DNA from: Limnephilus marmoratus
Lineage: Eukaryota > Arthropoda > Insecta > Trichoptera > Limnephilidae
Direction: 5' to 3'
DNA: 64,000 nt
Assembly: GCA_917880885.1 (NCBI GenBank)
Contig: OU862922.1
Coordinates: forward strand, 25,544,627 to 25,608,626
In this document: piece after piece, positions 46,438 to 56,190 of the stretch
Position numbering within the stretch: the first letter of the stretch is position 1
How the letters are laid out: each line of letters begins with the position of its first letter
Translations under genes and position numbers: made by a program
The notes under the pieces: generated by a model
The model's input: the letters and a program-made list of their open reading frames with translations, nothing else
Told to the model about the DNA's origin: nothing
Database searches by the model: none

Positions 46438-47538
46438 TATCTAGCTAGTAGGTTCAAAACTGACCGTTTTAAACAGACCGCTGAATGAAGTACCTACTAA
46501 TCAAAATTTTAAATTAAAAGGCTTAGGTTTAAAAAAACAAAAATAATAACTTGTTCTAAAAATCTCAACACTATTGAGGCAAAGGATTGGCTTGAGGCAA
46601 ATCATTTACGAAAATTCTAGTATTGGTGGACTTGAAAATTAGTCGCACAACCCAATTTCTAAGAAAAACATATAATTTACCACACATTATTACCATAATA
46701 ATGTGGTCATGCCAAGAAACTACGCTTATGGCCATATTTCCAACATATTTACGCTTTTTTCTCGAGCAGACATTCAGCGTATATGTTTCTGTTATGATAA
46801 TTTTATTTGCGTATAAAAGTATTTTCTTATGTACAAAAAATACACATTTTTAAATTCACGAAGCGAGTGAAAAAATAAGATTTTCGCTAGATTATTTATG
46901 ATCTACCTATTTTATATGATTTAAATATTATTTAAATTTCCCAATACACGAGGAAAAATAGTCTAACTGGATTCAGAAAGGCTCCTGTGTGATCACTTAG
47001 ACTAAGTAGGTGATTTCACAAATGCGTCCAGTTCCCATCCGGTCGTCGCGTCATGGTTTCAATTCCTCTTCTAGATTCAAGTTCTCTACAATTAGTAATT
47101 GCACAAGCAACACGATCCGCTTATAATAATTGTCAGGTTATGTTTGTCTTTCCTAAATAAACAAAAAATTTAAAAATCACATTTTTTTATTTTACTGTAA
47201 GTTTTTATTAATAGTCTGTATGCTTTCAACCACCATAAAACCTACCCACTAAAGTGGTGTAATTTTCTTCTAAAAGTATTCGAATGAATCAACAAACAAA
47301 AAAATTAAGTTCTGAAGAAATTAGAGCTTTAATCATAAACCAATTAATTTCACTAACAAAAAAGCTATGAATAATTACGCCGTTCTAAAATAAATTAAAT
47401 GGGCTCGTTTTTTCTTTCGGGGAGTAAAAGTAAATATTTTGTTTACGAAAGGTCCAAACCTTTGCTTGCGTAGATACTCGTACACGATAGAAGATGTATT
47501 ACGTTACTGTAGTATATTTTATTAGATGTAAGAACAGT
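46438..47538. other. No gene recognised (1.1 kb)
   Basis: Short frames only. No repeat copies identified. Confidence 0.4.
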
Positions 47539-47837
47539 TCTTAGACCAGGGGCGGATCTAACGGTCTACATTTAGCAAATTCTGAATGACCCAACCCCCC
47601 TCCAACCCCAACAGTTTCGTCCTTACTCTTAGGGCACGCGGTAAACGTGGGTGCCCTGGACATAAAGGATTGGGCCGCCGAGAGGAGGTTTAGGAAGGTA
47701 CAAATCATCGAACCCGGGACCCGAGCAATCGCAGTACTTACCTAATGCCTTAAAACTCCCTTGGGTGATTTCGTCAAGAAAACTGCGCTATACAAATAAT
47801 CAAATTGTGTTTAATGTACACACGTACAAAAATTAAC

Positions 47838-47935
47838 ATTGATTCCATGCAGGAGGCCCAGGTAGGAAATAGGTTCCTAAAGGCAAAATATGTCAGCTTT
47901 GGGGATGCTGTGAAAAAAAATGCATTGAGGACCCA
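47838..47935 (-). mobile_element. SINE family A tail fragment
   Basis: TTGATTCCATGCAGGAGGCC and GTCAGCTTTGGGGATGCTGT match the 3' tail of SINE family A; most of the body is absent. Confidence 0.5.
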
Positions 47936-48748
47936 GGACCCGAAAATTAATATATCAAATTTTCCGTAGGGCCCCAAACTCGGAGAGGGCCCTGGAAAGG
48001 CGCCAAAACGATATACACAGGACTTAACTATTTCACACGTTTTAATTTAAGCGGAAAAGGTTGCTTGTGCAATGATGGAGAAAAAAAGCATTAAATTGAA
48101 CGCATTTGTCCGCTCGCCAAACTAGCCAATTACGCTGATATATTTCAAAGGTTTCCGTTTTAAACAATTTTTCACTTAAGAAAAGTCTGAAAGATTTCCG
48201 TCTAAAAATGGTTAGACTTTCCGTAAAACAAAAATCGAAAGAATTTATTGGTTAACCCTCCAACCTAGAAAAAAGTTCGACTGCTACGCATTTTCGGTGT
48301 CTTTGTTCATGTAATAATTTATATTTCTCTCAGGCGTAACCATCTGATTCCCGTGGCAAATTCATTGAATGCCCCCCCCCCCCCAGTAAAAATCGTCACG
48401 TTGTAATTGAATTTTAATAAATCACTTAAGAAGTTGCCCAAGAGTATTACTAATATTGTGTGCATTGTTAAATATCTGACAAGCTTTATTTTCAAAAACA
48501 TGGGAACTATGTATTTATAATGAAATTTAATCTTTACAAGATATTTATTAACCAATAACGGCGTTCAGAAATTGATCGACATCCTTTTCTTACGAGTGCG
48601 TTCAAATCTTAATAATTTATTTGAATTCTCTACTCGTAATACGGTCTTTAGCTGTGTCTAACTTTAATTGATTTTTTATGTTCTTACATGGTTATATAAA
48701 ATTTAAAATTTTTACAAAATTTTGTTAAAAATGTTAGATACTTCTATG

Positions 48749-49055
48749 CCCGCGGCTTCTCAGGCCGGGGCACCGGCGCGGCCGCGTATTTCCAAAACCT
48801 ATACCGATTCAGTCGCTTTGGCGACAATTTACATTTTAAATATACCTCTATATACCTCTATATTTTTTATCACATTGCAAAAACAAAAATTGTTCTAAAA
48901 TCTAGCTAAAATAATCTTTCCAATGTGCGTATTAGAAATTAATTATTTTATTTCGAAATATTTAAATTTTGATATTGAAAATGTAAAGCCACTGAACCGG
49001 TATAGGTTTTGGAAATACCCACGCGCCGTGGCCCCCGCGGTCCCGTGCCATTTTG
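48749..49055. mobile_element. MITE with GC-rich termini
   Basis: GCGTATTTCCAAAACCTATA with CCGATTCAGT (48784-48812) is mirrored by ACTGAACCGGTATAGG and TTTTGGAAATACCCACGCG (48990-49026). Beyond these, both sides carry GC-rich arms (CGGGGCACCGGCGCGGCCGC; CGCCGTGGCCCCCGCGG). The centre is AT-rich. Non-coding. Confidence 0.75.
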
Positions 49056-49142
49056 CCTGTCTTTACTTAAAAAAAAATATATTTATTTGACCAATATATA
49101 TTTTAATACCACAATTCAAAATGATTTTTTAACTTATATATA

Positions 49143-49528
49143 TACAGGGTGTTAAGGGACGTACTTGACTTACTTTAACCAGTGATTCCTGACATTATTT
49201 GGAGTAAAAAATGTAAATGAAATTTTGGTCTCCGGTGACATTTTTGAAGTTTTCTTTTTTTTTCTACAAAAACATAAAAATGGTAGTTATTGAACAGTTG
49301 GAGGCGGGGTAAGGGGTTCATCGGACGCCCGGCTGAGTGACCAGTGACAACATGCGGAAGAATTTTTTATTGTTTGATTTTGAAGAATAAAATTTTGAAA
49401 AAAAAAAATCGTCAAAAAAAGTCACCGGAGTTGACCGGAGACCAAAATTTCATTTACATTTTTTTACTCCAAATTATGTCAGGAATCACTGGTTAAAGTA
49501 AGTCAAGTACGTCCCTTAACACCCTGTA
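49143..49528. mobile_element. Complete palindromic MITE (386 bp)
   Basis: TACAGGGTGTTAAGGGACGT at the left is inverse to ACGTCCCTTAACACCCTGTA at the right. Arms of about 70 bp include CTTACTTTAACCAGTGATTC and TTTGGAGTAAAAAATG. The centre has GAGTGACCAGTGACAACATG. It is the full version of the copy at 1-177 and a relative of 19144-19799. Confidence 0.88.
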
Positions 49529-50059
49529 TGTATATGAGACTTGATATCTCAAAAAATACCTTTAAATCACGATTAGGTGTGCACTGTTTAGTATGAACTC
49601 CTTCAATAAAATTAGAGAAATATTTTCATATGATTTACGGTTTTCTCTCAGTGTGCCCAGAGGTATATGGCCTCTAATCCAGAGTTAATTTTTTTTGTGA
49701 AAAAAGTCTCCCCCCCCCCCCTAAGGGCTCCTTCGTTAAGTTTTCGGACCGCCCTTTAAGTCTAAGATCCGCCTCTGTCCTTGACCTCAAACCTGACCCC
49801 GGACGGAATCAGCGTTTTACTTCTGACTGAGTCATAAAACGAACCGTTTTAGACGGTTTCCGGGTCGAGTGATAATAAATGGCAAAAGATATACTGGAGT
49901 AACTGGAGTGACAGTTTTTTGATGGAATCTTGCTGAAGCAAGTTTAAGGTTCACGAACTGACATAAAAATACCATTATATTGAAACGAACAACGTTTATC
50001 TTCTTATTTGGCTTGGAGTACGTGATACTACTTATTTAACAAAAAATATAACCGTTGCA

Positions 50060-51040
50060 TAGAATAATTTAAAATAATAAGTTAAAATAATTTAGAAAGT
50101 TTTAATTTTTCAAGATCCCCCGAAAAACACCGTACGTGTAGTGAATCGTGTGACGTCATCACTCCTGAAAAGTTTTTGAACAGGTGTTCATTTTGTATGA
50201 CAGTATACGGAAGAAAGTAAGATACTATTCGATAAGTTAAGTGGAATTATTTATGTATTATATTATATTATTATATTTTTCAATATTATTTATTATATAA
50301 TTCAATATTATTACGGGAGAGTGGTATAGAAATTGTTTGAAATTATTATTATTTTAGCTTTTAAAATCAATATTATCTCAAACGACACGCATAAATAAGA
50401 TACAGCGCCGATCAGCTGATCGATGGCGGCCATTTTGATTTCGAAGTTTGCAGTAGAAGTGAGTCGTTCACGAACGAGTCGGCTCAGTGACCCGGATCTT
50501 CATACGGATCTATAAGATCCGGTTCTGGAAGACCGATCTTCAAAGCTACGGACACACTTGCTCGCGGTTCGCGGATCTTTGCGAACGAGTGAGCGGGTAG
50601 CAATTGATACTAGGTAACACGCTCTTTGGCTTCTAATGAGCAAGTGTGTTCGTAGCTTAATTCAGTCGTTCAATTAAGTCGCTTCTTTTCATTGAACGAG
50701 ACCTAGTGAAGCGGCTCGTTCAACTGAGCCGCTTTGCCCGTCTCTAGATAGCATTATGATGTAGCATATTATACAATTTTTTCGTACAGTTTAAAGTTTT
50801 TCAAAATTTTAAATAATAGAGATAAACTAATAGATATACCTCTATTTTTGATACTGAATTATTTAGGCTTAAATATTGTTTCAATAAACACAACAACTAA
50901 ATCTCAATAAACAATATGAAATAACGAATAACGTTAAATATTATTAAATAAAACTTATATATTCAGAATCAGCGTTCATTGGTCTACATGAACATATTTT
51001 TTAAAGCCATAATATTTTTTACTGGAGTTCCTTATTACTT
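50060..51040. mobile_element. TIR element of the 16-kb family, copy 2, with nested insertion
   Basis: AGTTTTAATTTTTCAAGATC, GTGACGTCATCACTCCTGAA, ATCAGCTGATCGATGGCGGC, TAATAGAGATAAACTAATAG and the end TTTTACTGGAGTTCCTTATT follow the order of 16078-16785. The left terminus is lost. A separate foldback-like piece interrupts it at 50459-50750. Confidence 0.65.
50459..50750. mobile_element. Foldback-like insertion with GAACGAGTCGGCTCA ends
   Basis: AAGCTACGGACACACTTGCTC (50543-50563) pairs with 50638-50658 with one mismatch. The outer parts GAACGAGTCGGCTCAGTGAC and GGCTCGTTCAACTGAGCCGC repeat the same vocabulary in both orientations. The sequence is absent from the homologous position in the 16-kb copy, so it is an insertion. 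Confidence 0.65.
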
Positions 51041-51238
51041 ATTGCTGATTACATTTTTCCACCTGCAAACAACCAACTTTATTTTGTATGAGAAAGGCAT
51101 TGTAAATCCTAAATCTCCCACTAGGTGGACAAATTACTGTGACTACATTTTTTGGTGAAATAGGTACTTTAAGTCGTCAAATATTAATTATTATTTTAAT
51201 TGATAAACTAATGCTTGACAAGATTTTTATGCATGGCA

Positions 51239-51290
51239 TATCTCACTCTCTCTCATCTCACTCACTCATCTCATCTCACTCTCTGTTCCT
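51239..51290 (+). repeat. CT/CA-rich microsatellite
   Basis: Iterated TCTCACTC/TCATCTCA units. Confidence 0.8.
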
Positions 51291-51455
51291 ACCATATAGA
51301 TTATCGTAGTTTATGCACTTTTTTAGAAATGATTTAGGTTATAATCATGCTAGATGAAACATGTGGCAACCAAACGAAAACGAAGAACGAGTGGCTTAGA
51401 GTTAAGAGATTTAACGCAGGGCTGGCAATCCTAGGTTTTATTGTTAAGGCTGTGT

Positions 51456-51556
51456 GAGCCGCACCACGAATTATGGGAAAAGAACGAAGCAACTTCAAAA
51501 CGCGAAAGGCTGCTTGCGGTTGCTTGGAAGCTTTACCATAATTCGTGGTTCGGCTC
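51456..51556. repeat. Inverted repeat, 21-bp arms
   Basis: GAGCCGCACCACGAATTATGG (51456-51476) pairs with CCATAATTCGTGGTTCGGCTC (51536-51556) with one mismatch, spacer 59 bases. Probable small MITE core. Confidence 0.8.
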
Positions 51557-51747
51557 GCGTCTCGGTTCACAAATATATACGCGGCATGTCAAAGAAAAAA
51601 AAATAAAGCACTCACATTTTTTTTAAACTTTCTTTAATACGTTTAATTGTTACGGAATTGATTTAGGTTTGTTGATTGTTAAACATACCACCAAAGGAGT
51701 CCGAATCCGCCATTAAAAGTTTGCTGTGAAAACAATAAGGAATCTTT

Positions 51748-52350
51748 TAAGAAGCAGTGGAAAAAAAAAGGTTAGGTTAGGTTATGTCTAAAGAACAGGT
51801 TATGTGAACAGGTTAGAGGCTTTTGAAATGTGGCTTCACCGGAGAATGCTCAAGGTCCCATGGACCGATATGATCACCAACACAGAAATTCTCAGGCGGG
51901 CTAGAGCAGATAGAGAACTGCTTACATTAATAAAAATCAGGAAAATTTCATATCTCGGTTGTGTACTTCAAGGGGAGAAGTATCACTTGCTCCATTTAAT
52001 ATTGAAAGGCAAGATAGAGGGTCGCCGAGGGCATGGAAGGAGACAAATGTCTTGGCTGCGAAATATACGAGAGGGGACCGACATTAGAAGTGTGGAGGTG
52101 CTATTCCGGGCAGCGCAAGACAGAGAGACATTTTCAAGAGTGATCGCCAACATCACCGCACACAAAGAAGAAGAATGTTATAAGGAGCAGTGGTCAAAAA
52201 AGGTTAGGTTGGGTTATGTTCCAAGAAGCAGTGGTCAGAAAAGGTTTGGTTAGGTTATGTTAGAAGGAGCAGTGGTCAAGAAAAAGGTTAAGTTGTGTTA
52301 GGTTAGGTTAGGATTAGTAAGGATAGGTTAGTTTAGGTTAGGTTGGAATT
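51748..52350 (+). repeat. (TTAGG)-containing minisatellite split by a LINE
   Basis: A unit of about 45 bp, GGAGCAGTGGTCAAAAAAG plus GGTTAGGTTGGGTTATG, occurs at 51.75, 52.18, 52.23 and 52.27 kb. It grades into plain GGTTAGGTTAGG at 51771-51785 and 52299-52350. TTAGG is the arthropod telomere motif; here it is interstitial and degenerate. Confidence 0.75.
51804..52200 (+). pseudogene. LINE C-terminal fragment inside TTAGG-rich repeats
   Basis: The plus-strand frame reads LEAFEMWLHRRMLKVPWTDM, RRARADRELLTLIKIRKISY, LGCVLQGEKYHLLHLILKGK, IEGRRGHGRRQMSWLRNIRE and LFRAAQDRETFSRVIANI. This is the region after the RT domain of RTE/R4-like LINEs (EMW-RRMLK-PWTD, Y-LLHLILKGKIEG-RG-GR). No RT or endonuclease part remains. 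It ends CAAAGAAGAAGAATG, a short purine tail. The frame then runs into the minisatellite, giving spurious residues. Confidence 0.82.
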
Positions 52351-52380
52351 TATATGATTTTAGACTTTCACGGCCGAAAG

Positions 52381-52558
52381 TATTATTGTGATTTATTTTT
52401 TGGGTATTATGCCGTGTTGCGCCACTCCTTCTTTAGCCAGTGTTACAGAGTCCATCATCACACATGTCTGATGATGGATACTGTAACGCTGCCTTAAACG
52501 TTGGTTAAAGAATGAGGTAGCACCACACGGCAAAATACCCCAAAAATAAATCATAATA
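52381..52558. mobile_element. Foldback MITE next to the GPCR duplicate exon
   Basis: TTTATTTTTTGGGTATTATG and CCGTGTTGCGCCACTCCTTC on the left mirror CACCACACGGCAAAATACCC and CAAAAATAAATCATAATATT on the right. A spacer holds a second small hairpin (CATCATCACACATGTCTGATGATG). A related arm occurs at 55.85-56.00 kb. Confidence 0.75.
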
Positions 52559-52587
52559 TTATTGATCATTGAAATAATTGCCTTCAT

Positions 52588-52668
52588 TGGCGCCAACCGA
52601 CCTCTTCATAGCCAATCTGACTTGCGCTGACCTGCTGGTCAACATGCTGTGGCTATCGTTCACTTTTT
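52588..52668 (+). pseudogene. Partial duplicate of the GPCR TM2 coding segment
   Basis: It encodes PTDLFIANLTCADLLVNMLW and LSFTF, a diverged copy of the TM2 part of the exon at 52714-52895. The motif NL-CADLLVN including the conserved aspartate is intact. The upstream TM1 part and the RSPRM loop are missing. No splice acceptor AG fits directly upstream, and no donor GT follows in the right place. It starts within about 30 bp of the foldback MITE. It could be a captured gene fragment, a relic of tandem exon duplication, or, less likely, an alternative exon. Confidence 0.65.
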
Positions 52669-52713
52669 TGTCTATCAATTCCTTTACTAATGTATTCATC
52701 CCCTTCGTTTCAG

Positions 52714-52895
52714 CCTCGCCTACAGCGCGGTGTTTGGCCTCGGCCTGGTGGGCAATGGCTTCGTGGTGGCCGTGGTGGTCAGATCACCGCGCATGAGGTC
52801 ACCCACCAACCTCTTCATAGTCAACCTGGCCTGCGCTGACCTGCTGGTTAACGTGCTCTGCCTGCCATTCACCTTCATCGCCAACCTTATACCAG
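52714..52895 (+). CDS. Class A (rhodopsin-like) peptide-type GPCR, exon covering TM1-TM2
   Basis: An internal exon of 182 bp. An acceptor CCCTTCGTTTCAG ends at 52713 and a donor GTAAGAAC begins at 52896. It encodes LAYSAVFGLGLVGNGFVVAV (TM1 with the GN signature), the short basic loop VRSPRMRSPTNLF, and IVNLACADLLVNVLCLPFTF (TM2 with the conserved aspartate of the L-AD block), ending ANLIP. The first base and the last base each complete split codons, so the flanking exons must match that phase. MRSPTNLFIVNLACADLL is typical of neuropeptide-receptor-like GPCRs of the plasma membrane; the exact ligand class cannot be assigned from TM1-TM2. Its GC-rich codon use contrasts with the AT-rich surroundings, which supports a functional exon. 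The remaining exons were not found in the window. Open frames starting upstream of the acceptor are artefacts. Confidence 0.85.
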
Positions 52896-53344
52896 GTAAG
52901 AACATCTCTTTGTTTGTTTGTTCCTTGAAAATTACAGATCAATCATGGAATAAGTTAAACCGCTAATCACCATACATTCAGTCGGTCCATATGGATGAAG
53001 GCTTTAAACCGTGTTCTACGAGTATTTTGTTCGGGGAAGGCATTCGAACGACTCTCATGCCACTCACGGACCATGCCAAATCTTGAGGAAATTAACTGAA
53101 TTTAACTGAACCTTACCAACCGGCACTAGTATTTTGTGATCTTCAATTTTATGGAAAAAAACTTATACCTGCTTAAATTGCAGACTTTTAAGTTGAAGTG
53201 TATGTTAAATAAGGCAGTCGATACTAACGATCATACATAGCCGGTTAGGGCTGATGATAGACTCTGCAATGCTGTCCGAAACATTTGATAAAACAGGAGT
53301 AAGCATAACAAGGCATATCTACTAAAAACTCACCACGACAATTT
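52896..53344. other. Intron start of the GPCR gene; no other feature
   Basis: Begins with the donor GTAAGA. Near 53.24-53.29 kb GGGCTGATGATAGACTCTGC with CAATGCTGTCCGAAACATTT resembles part of the foldback family at 52.4 and 55.9 kb. Confidence 0.45.
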
Positions 53345-53654
53345 CAAATCATGATCGTCAAATTTGTCCTTTTTGAAAATTCTTTATGCAGTCGGACCAC
53401 CTCCAATGTACAAAATATCATGAAATTTTTCTATTTGAACATTAGGACAATCATTCGTCAACAATCAATTCGAGTTTGCAAAATATCGTCTATTTCTTCT
53501 ATTTCTTCTTCCAATTGCATAATTCCAATGTGTAAAATATCTTAAAATTTACTCATATGGAGAATTCTTTGTCTAATCCGACAGTTCCAATGTAAAAATT
53601 TAATAAAATTTATGCATACACAATTCCGAGACAAGTCTTCGTTCAATCGGACAA
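53345..53654 (+). repeat. Degenerate ~60-bp tandem array, left part
   Basis: The phrase TTCCAATGTGCAAAATATC, followed by AAAATTT, an AT stretch, GGACAATTCTTYG and TCCAATCGGAC, recurs in variants near 53.40, 53.52 and 53.59 kb. The array is interrupted by the hAT element and resumes near 56.08 kb. Confidence 0.6.
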
Positions 53655-53856
53655 CTCTTTGACATGGGCGCCCGCAGAAAATTTTCTAGGGGGGGGCAAA
53701 ATATTTTTGTAATGTTTTAATGTTTTTTTAATTTACTGTAGCGTATTCGTATGGTGAACGAACGGACAGGACACTATAGTAATGAAGGGCATACTGTAGC
53801 AACAATTTTTTTATTAACACAGTATATTTATATAACAAAAAATATTACAACATAAA

Positions 53857-54665
53857 TCTATCTATCTATTATCTATTACATAAAAATCTATTGCTTTTCG
53901 TTTGTCTCGCTAAAACTCGAAAACGGCTGGGCCGATTTGGCTGATTTTAGTTTTGAAATGTTTGTCGTAATCCAGGGAAGGTTTAAACGGTGAGAAAATA
54001 TGGAAAAATTGCGGGGAAGATAGTATAAACAACAATTTCATTTTCCATACAAACTGTTCTACCTACTTTCCTGTCAATCATTTGACGTTCGTTCCTTCGG
54101 CACGGTAGACTCGGGTCCACTCGAATTGAAGCACGTATTAAATTAAGGATTTTTAATCGACAATATATAACTACATTACTCGGATTATCTCGTATTTAAA
54201 TTTTAATATTTTGATGTTTGTCATTGTTGGATCGTTCAGAATAACAAAATTGGAAACGTCAGAAGAAAAGCAAACAAATTGTTGCCTTGGAAGTGATGTT
54301 TTTTTTTTTTTTTAATTAGGCAATTTATTCTAAAAAGAGTGCTTTGCTGGCATCGCCGAGATGTATGTATGCGCATAACTTTCGAACGACTGCACCAAAT
54401 TGGATACTTTTTTTGTTCGTTATTTTGCATAAAACTACTGTTGAGCTCTGGCATTATGAAATTTGTATAAAAAAATATAATAGGTGGCACGCAGTTTAAA
54501 AACTGATGTACCTGGAATGAATGTGTAGAATGCGAGAGGTGGGAGGGGGAAGGGGGAGGGTGTGGGTTATGGGAGGAGGGTGGGGGTGGAAGGATTGACG
54601 GAAGGGAGAGGGTGGGGGGAAGGTGGAGGGGGTAGTGGTAGGGTTGGAGGGTGGGGAGAGGGGGG
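53857..54665 (+). mobile_element. Helitron-like fragment nested in the hAT element
   Basis: It starts TCTATCTATCTATTATC. TCTCGCTAAAACTCGAAAAC and GGGCCGATTTGGCTGATTTT follow, as does GAGCTCTGGCATTATGAAAT, all shared with the 45.4-46.4-kb copy. It runs into a G-rich tract (GGGAGGGGGAAGGGGGAGGG, 54540-54665), the complement of the C-rich part there. The CTAG terminus is missing. Confidence 0.6.
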
Positions 54666-55449
54666 GATTTTTTTTTAAATTTTATATTTCATCGTATTTA
54701 TATGGTAAATACAGTAAAACATTTTTTTTTTGTTTTTATTTACTCACAAATAATTGCCTAAATCGCCTCTAAAATCGATAAACATAAAAATCTTTAATGG
54801 CATAAATCTAATAATTTAAAGCAAAAATAAAGAAAGTAGCCATCCTAACTAGATATTTAATATACCTTTTGATTACAAAAATAATTTATCAGTTTGGTTG
54901 GGTATTTCGATCTCAAATCTAAATCTAAGTTTTTTATGAAACGGGCAGAAACGGGCCGCGCTTACGTTCCCCTTAACTCTTTTCCACAAATTGATTTCTA
55001 AAGATCGTTCTTTTATCTATTAAACGTATGTTTTAAATTTTGAGAAAAAAATTTTTTTTTAGTATAATAAGTAATATAATAACCATAGGTCGTTGACAGA
55101 TTTGTTAAATTTTCAAAAAAGATTTTGTATTTTAAAACACCCATTTCAAATCATATAAATCATGCAGTAAAATAAATCAATACACTATCTGGTAAACGTA
55201 TATTTCACAATTTTAATTTTAGTTTAAAAAAATCATACGTACATGTATTTCTTGACGAAAATTAGTCCGTTTGTGTATTTATTTGCGCATTTACGAACTA
55301 ATAAATTTCAGATTTTTTTAACATTCTTATTTTGCTTAGACATTATTGAAAAATTGTAAATACTTATGATCAAAAAATAATTACAAAAAGTACATTATAT
55401 TAATAGTTTTTTCATCGCGCCTTTCAGCATTTTTGGATGTAAGTATAAA

Positions 55450-55740
55450 TTAAAGCAAATTTGGAATGAAATAAAATAGATATTGAGTTATAAAATATTT
55501 TAAAAAGCTGGTACGGAGAATAATTAATGTTTCTCCTTGGAACCGCCCTGTACGATCGTAAGAACATCTTTCGAGGAAATGTGGATTATCGGCCGCTGGC
55601 TGGTTAAACGCCCTTAACATGCACAATCCAAACAGACGTTCATCTGCCATTGTAGATCTAAGCCATGTTTTTACACGACGTAATGTGCTGAACGATCGCT
55701 TCACCGTACATGTTGCTGGTAATGTGAGCAAAACTAGTAA
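55450..55740 (-). pseudogene. hAT transposase C-terminal dimerisation domain
   Basis: The frame reads LTLPATCTVKRSFSTLRRVK, TWLRSTMADERLFGLCMLRA and FNQPAADNPHFLERC. The block with the CTV-RSFSTLRR-KTWLRSTM core is the hAT-family dimerisation motif seen in ZMYM1-like and related transposases, needed for multimer assembly. Catalytic residues lie upstream in intact relatives and are absent here. A decayed homologue is at 6838-7515. Confidence 0.88.
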
Positions 55741-55849
55741 GGCATACCTGACATTATTTGATTAGTTTCAATCAATCCAGGGGGGGGGCAAGCGCCCCCC
55801 CTTGCCCCCCCCTGCGGGCGCCCATGCTCTTTGACCAATTGGACAGTGG

Positions 55850-56005
55850 TTATGATTTGAGATTTTCACGGCCAAAAATCAGGGCAGATATGTCCACCAT
55901 CAGGGCATCAGAGCATAATCATACTGTGTCCGAATCGTTGGCTAAAGTAGGAGGTAGCGCAACACGGCATAACACCCCAAAAATAAATAACAAAAATCGG
56001 ACACT
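55850..56005 (+). mobile_element. Foldback MITE, single-arm relative of 52381-52558
   Basis: GATTTTCACGGCCAAAAATC and GGTAGCGCAACACGGCATAA with CACCCCAAAAATAAATAAC match outer and arm sequences of the 52.4-kb foldback. Only one arm is present. Confidence 0.55.
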
Positions 56006-56039
56006 ACTTTGTACAAACAAATGATTCGAATGCCCAAAG

Positions 56040-56190
56040 TATCATAATTTTTTTTCACTTAGACAAATCTTTGTCCGAAGACAGTTCCAATGTGCAAAAT
56101 ATATCATCAAATTAACATTTCGGACAAATCCATGTGCAAAATTCCTTAAAATTTGTGTATTTGGACGATTCTTCGCGAAAAGGGAAAAGT
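56040..56190 (+). repeat. Degenerate ~60-bp tandem array, right part
   Basis: ACAGTTCCAATGTGCAAAAT, ATTTCGGACAAATCCATG and TTTGGACGATTCTTCG continue the array of 53345-53654 on the other side of the hAT element. Confidence 0.5.

Larger units (their letters stand above)
47547..49777. mobile_element. Old hAT-like element (2.23 kb) with nested MITEs
   Basis: The left end CAGGGGCGGATCTAAC is matched inversely by the right end TAAGATCCGCCTCTG. The 8-bp flanks TCTTAGAC (47539-47546) and TCCTTGAC (49778-49785) agree at six of eight positions, as expected of a worn hAT duplication. No transposase is readable. Nested inside are a SINE fragment and two palindromic MITEs. Confidence 0.6.
53663..55826 (-). 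mobile_element. hAT transposon, defective (2164 bp), exact 8-bp duplication
   Basis: The ends CATGGGCGCCCGCAG and CTGCGGGCGCCCATG are perfect inverted repeats. CTCTTTGA flanks both sides (53655-53662 and 55827-55834). Runs of G or C follow each terminus. The minus strand keeps the transposase C-terminal dimerisation region at 55740-55450; the rest of the transposase is gone and a Helitron-like fragment occupies part of the centre. It is non-autonomous but its ends look intact enough to be cut in trans. Confidence 0.92.

Noticed and set aside
47020..47080. tRNA-like string GGTTTCAATTCC
   Set aside because: No A box or stems at the right spacing.
52578..52796. Frame joining the duplicate TM2 segment to downstream sequence
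   Set aside because: It reads through the intron and then the GPCR exon in the wrong frame.
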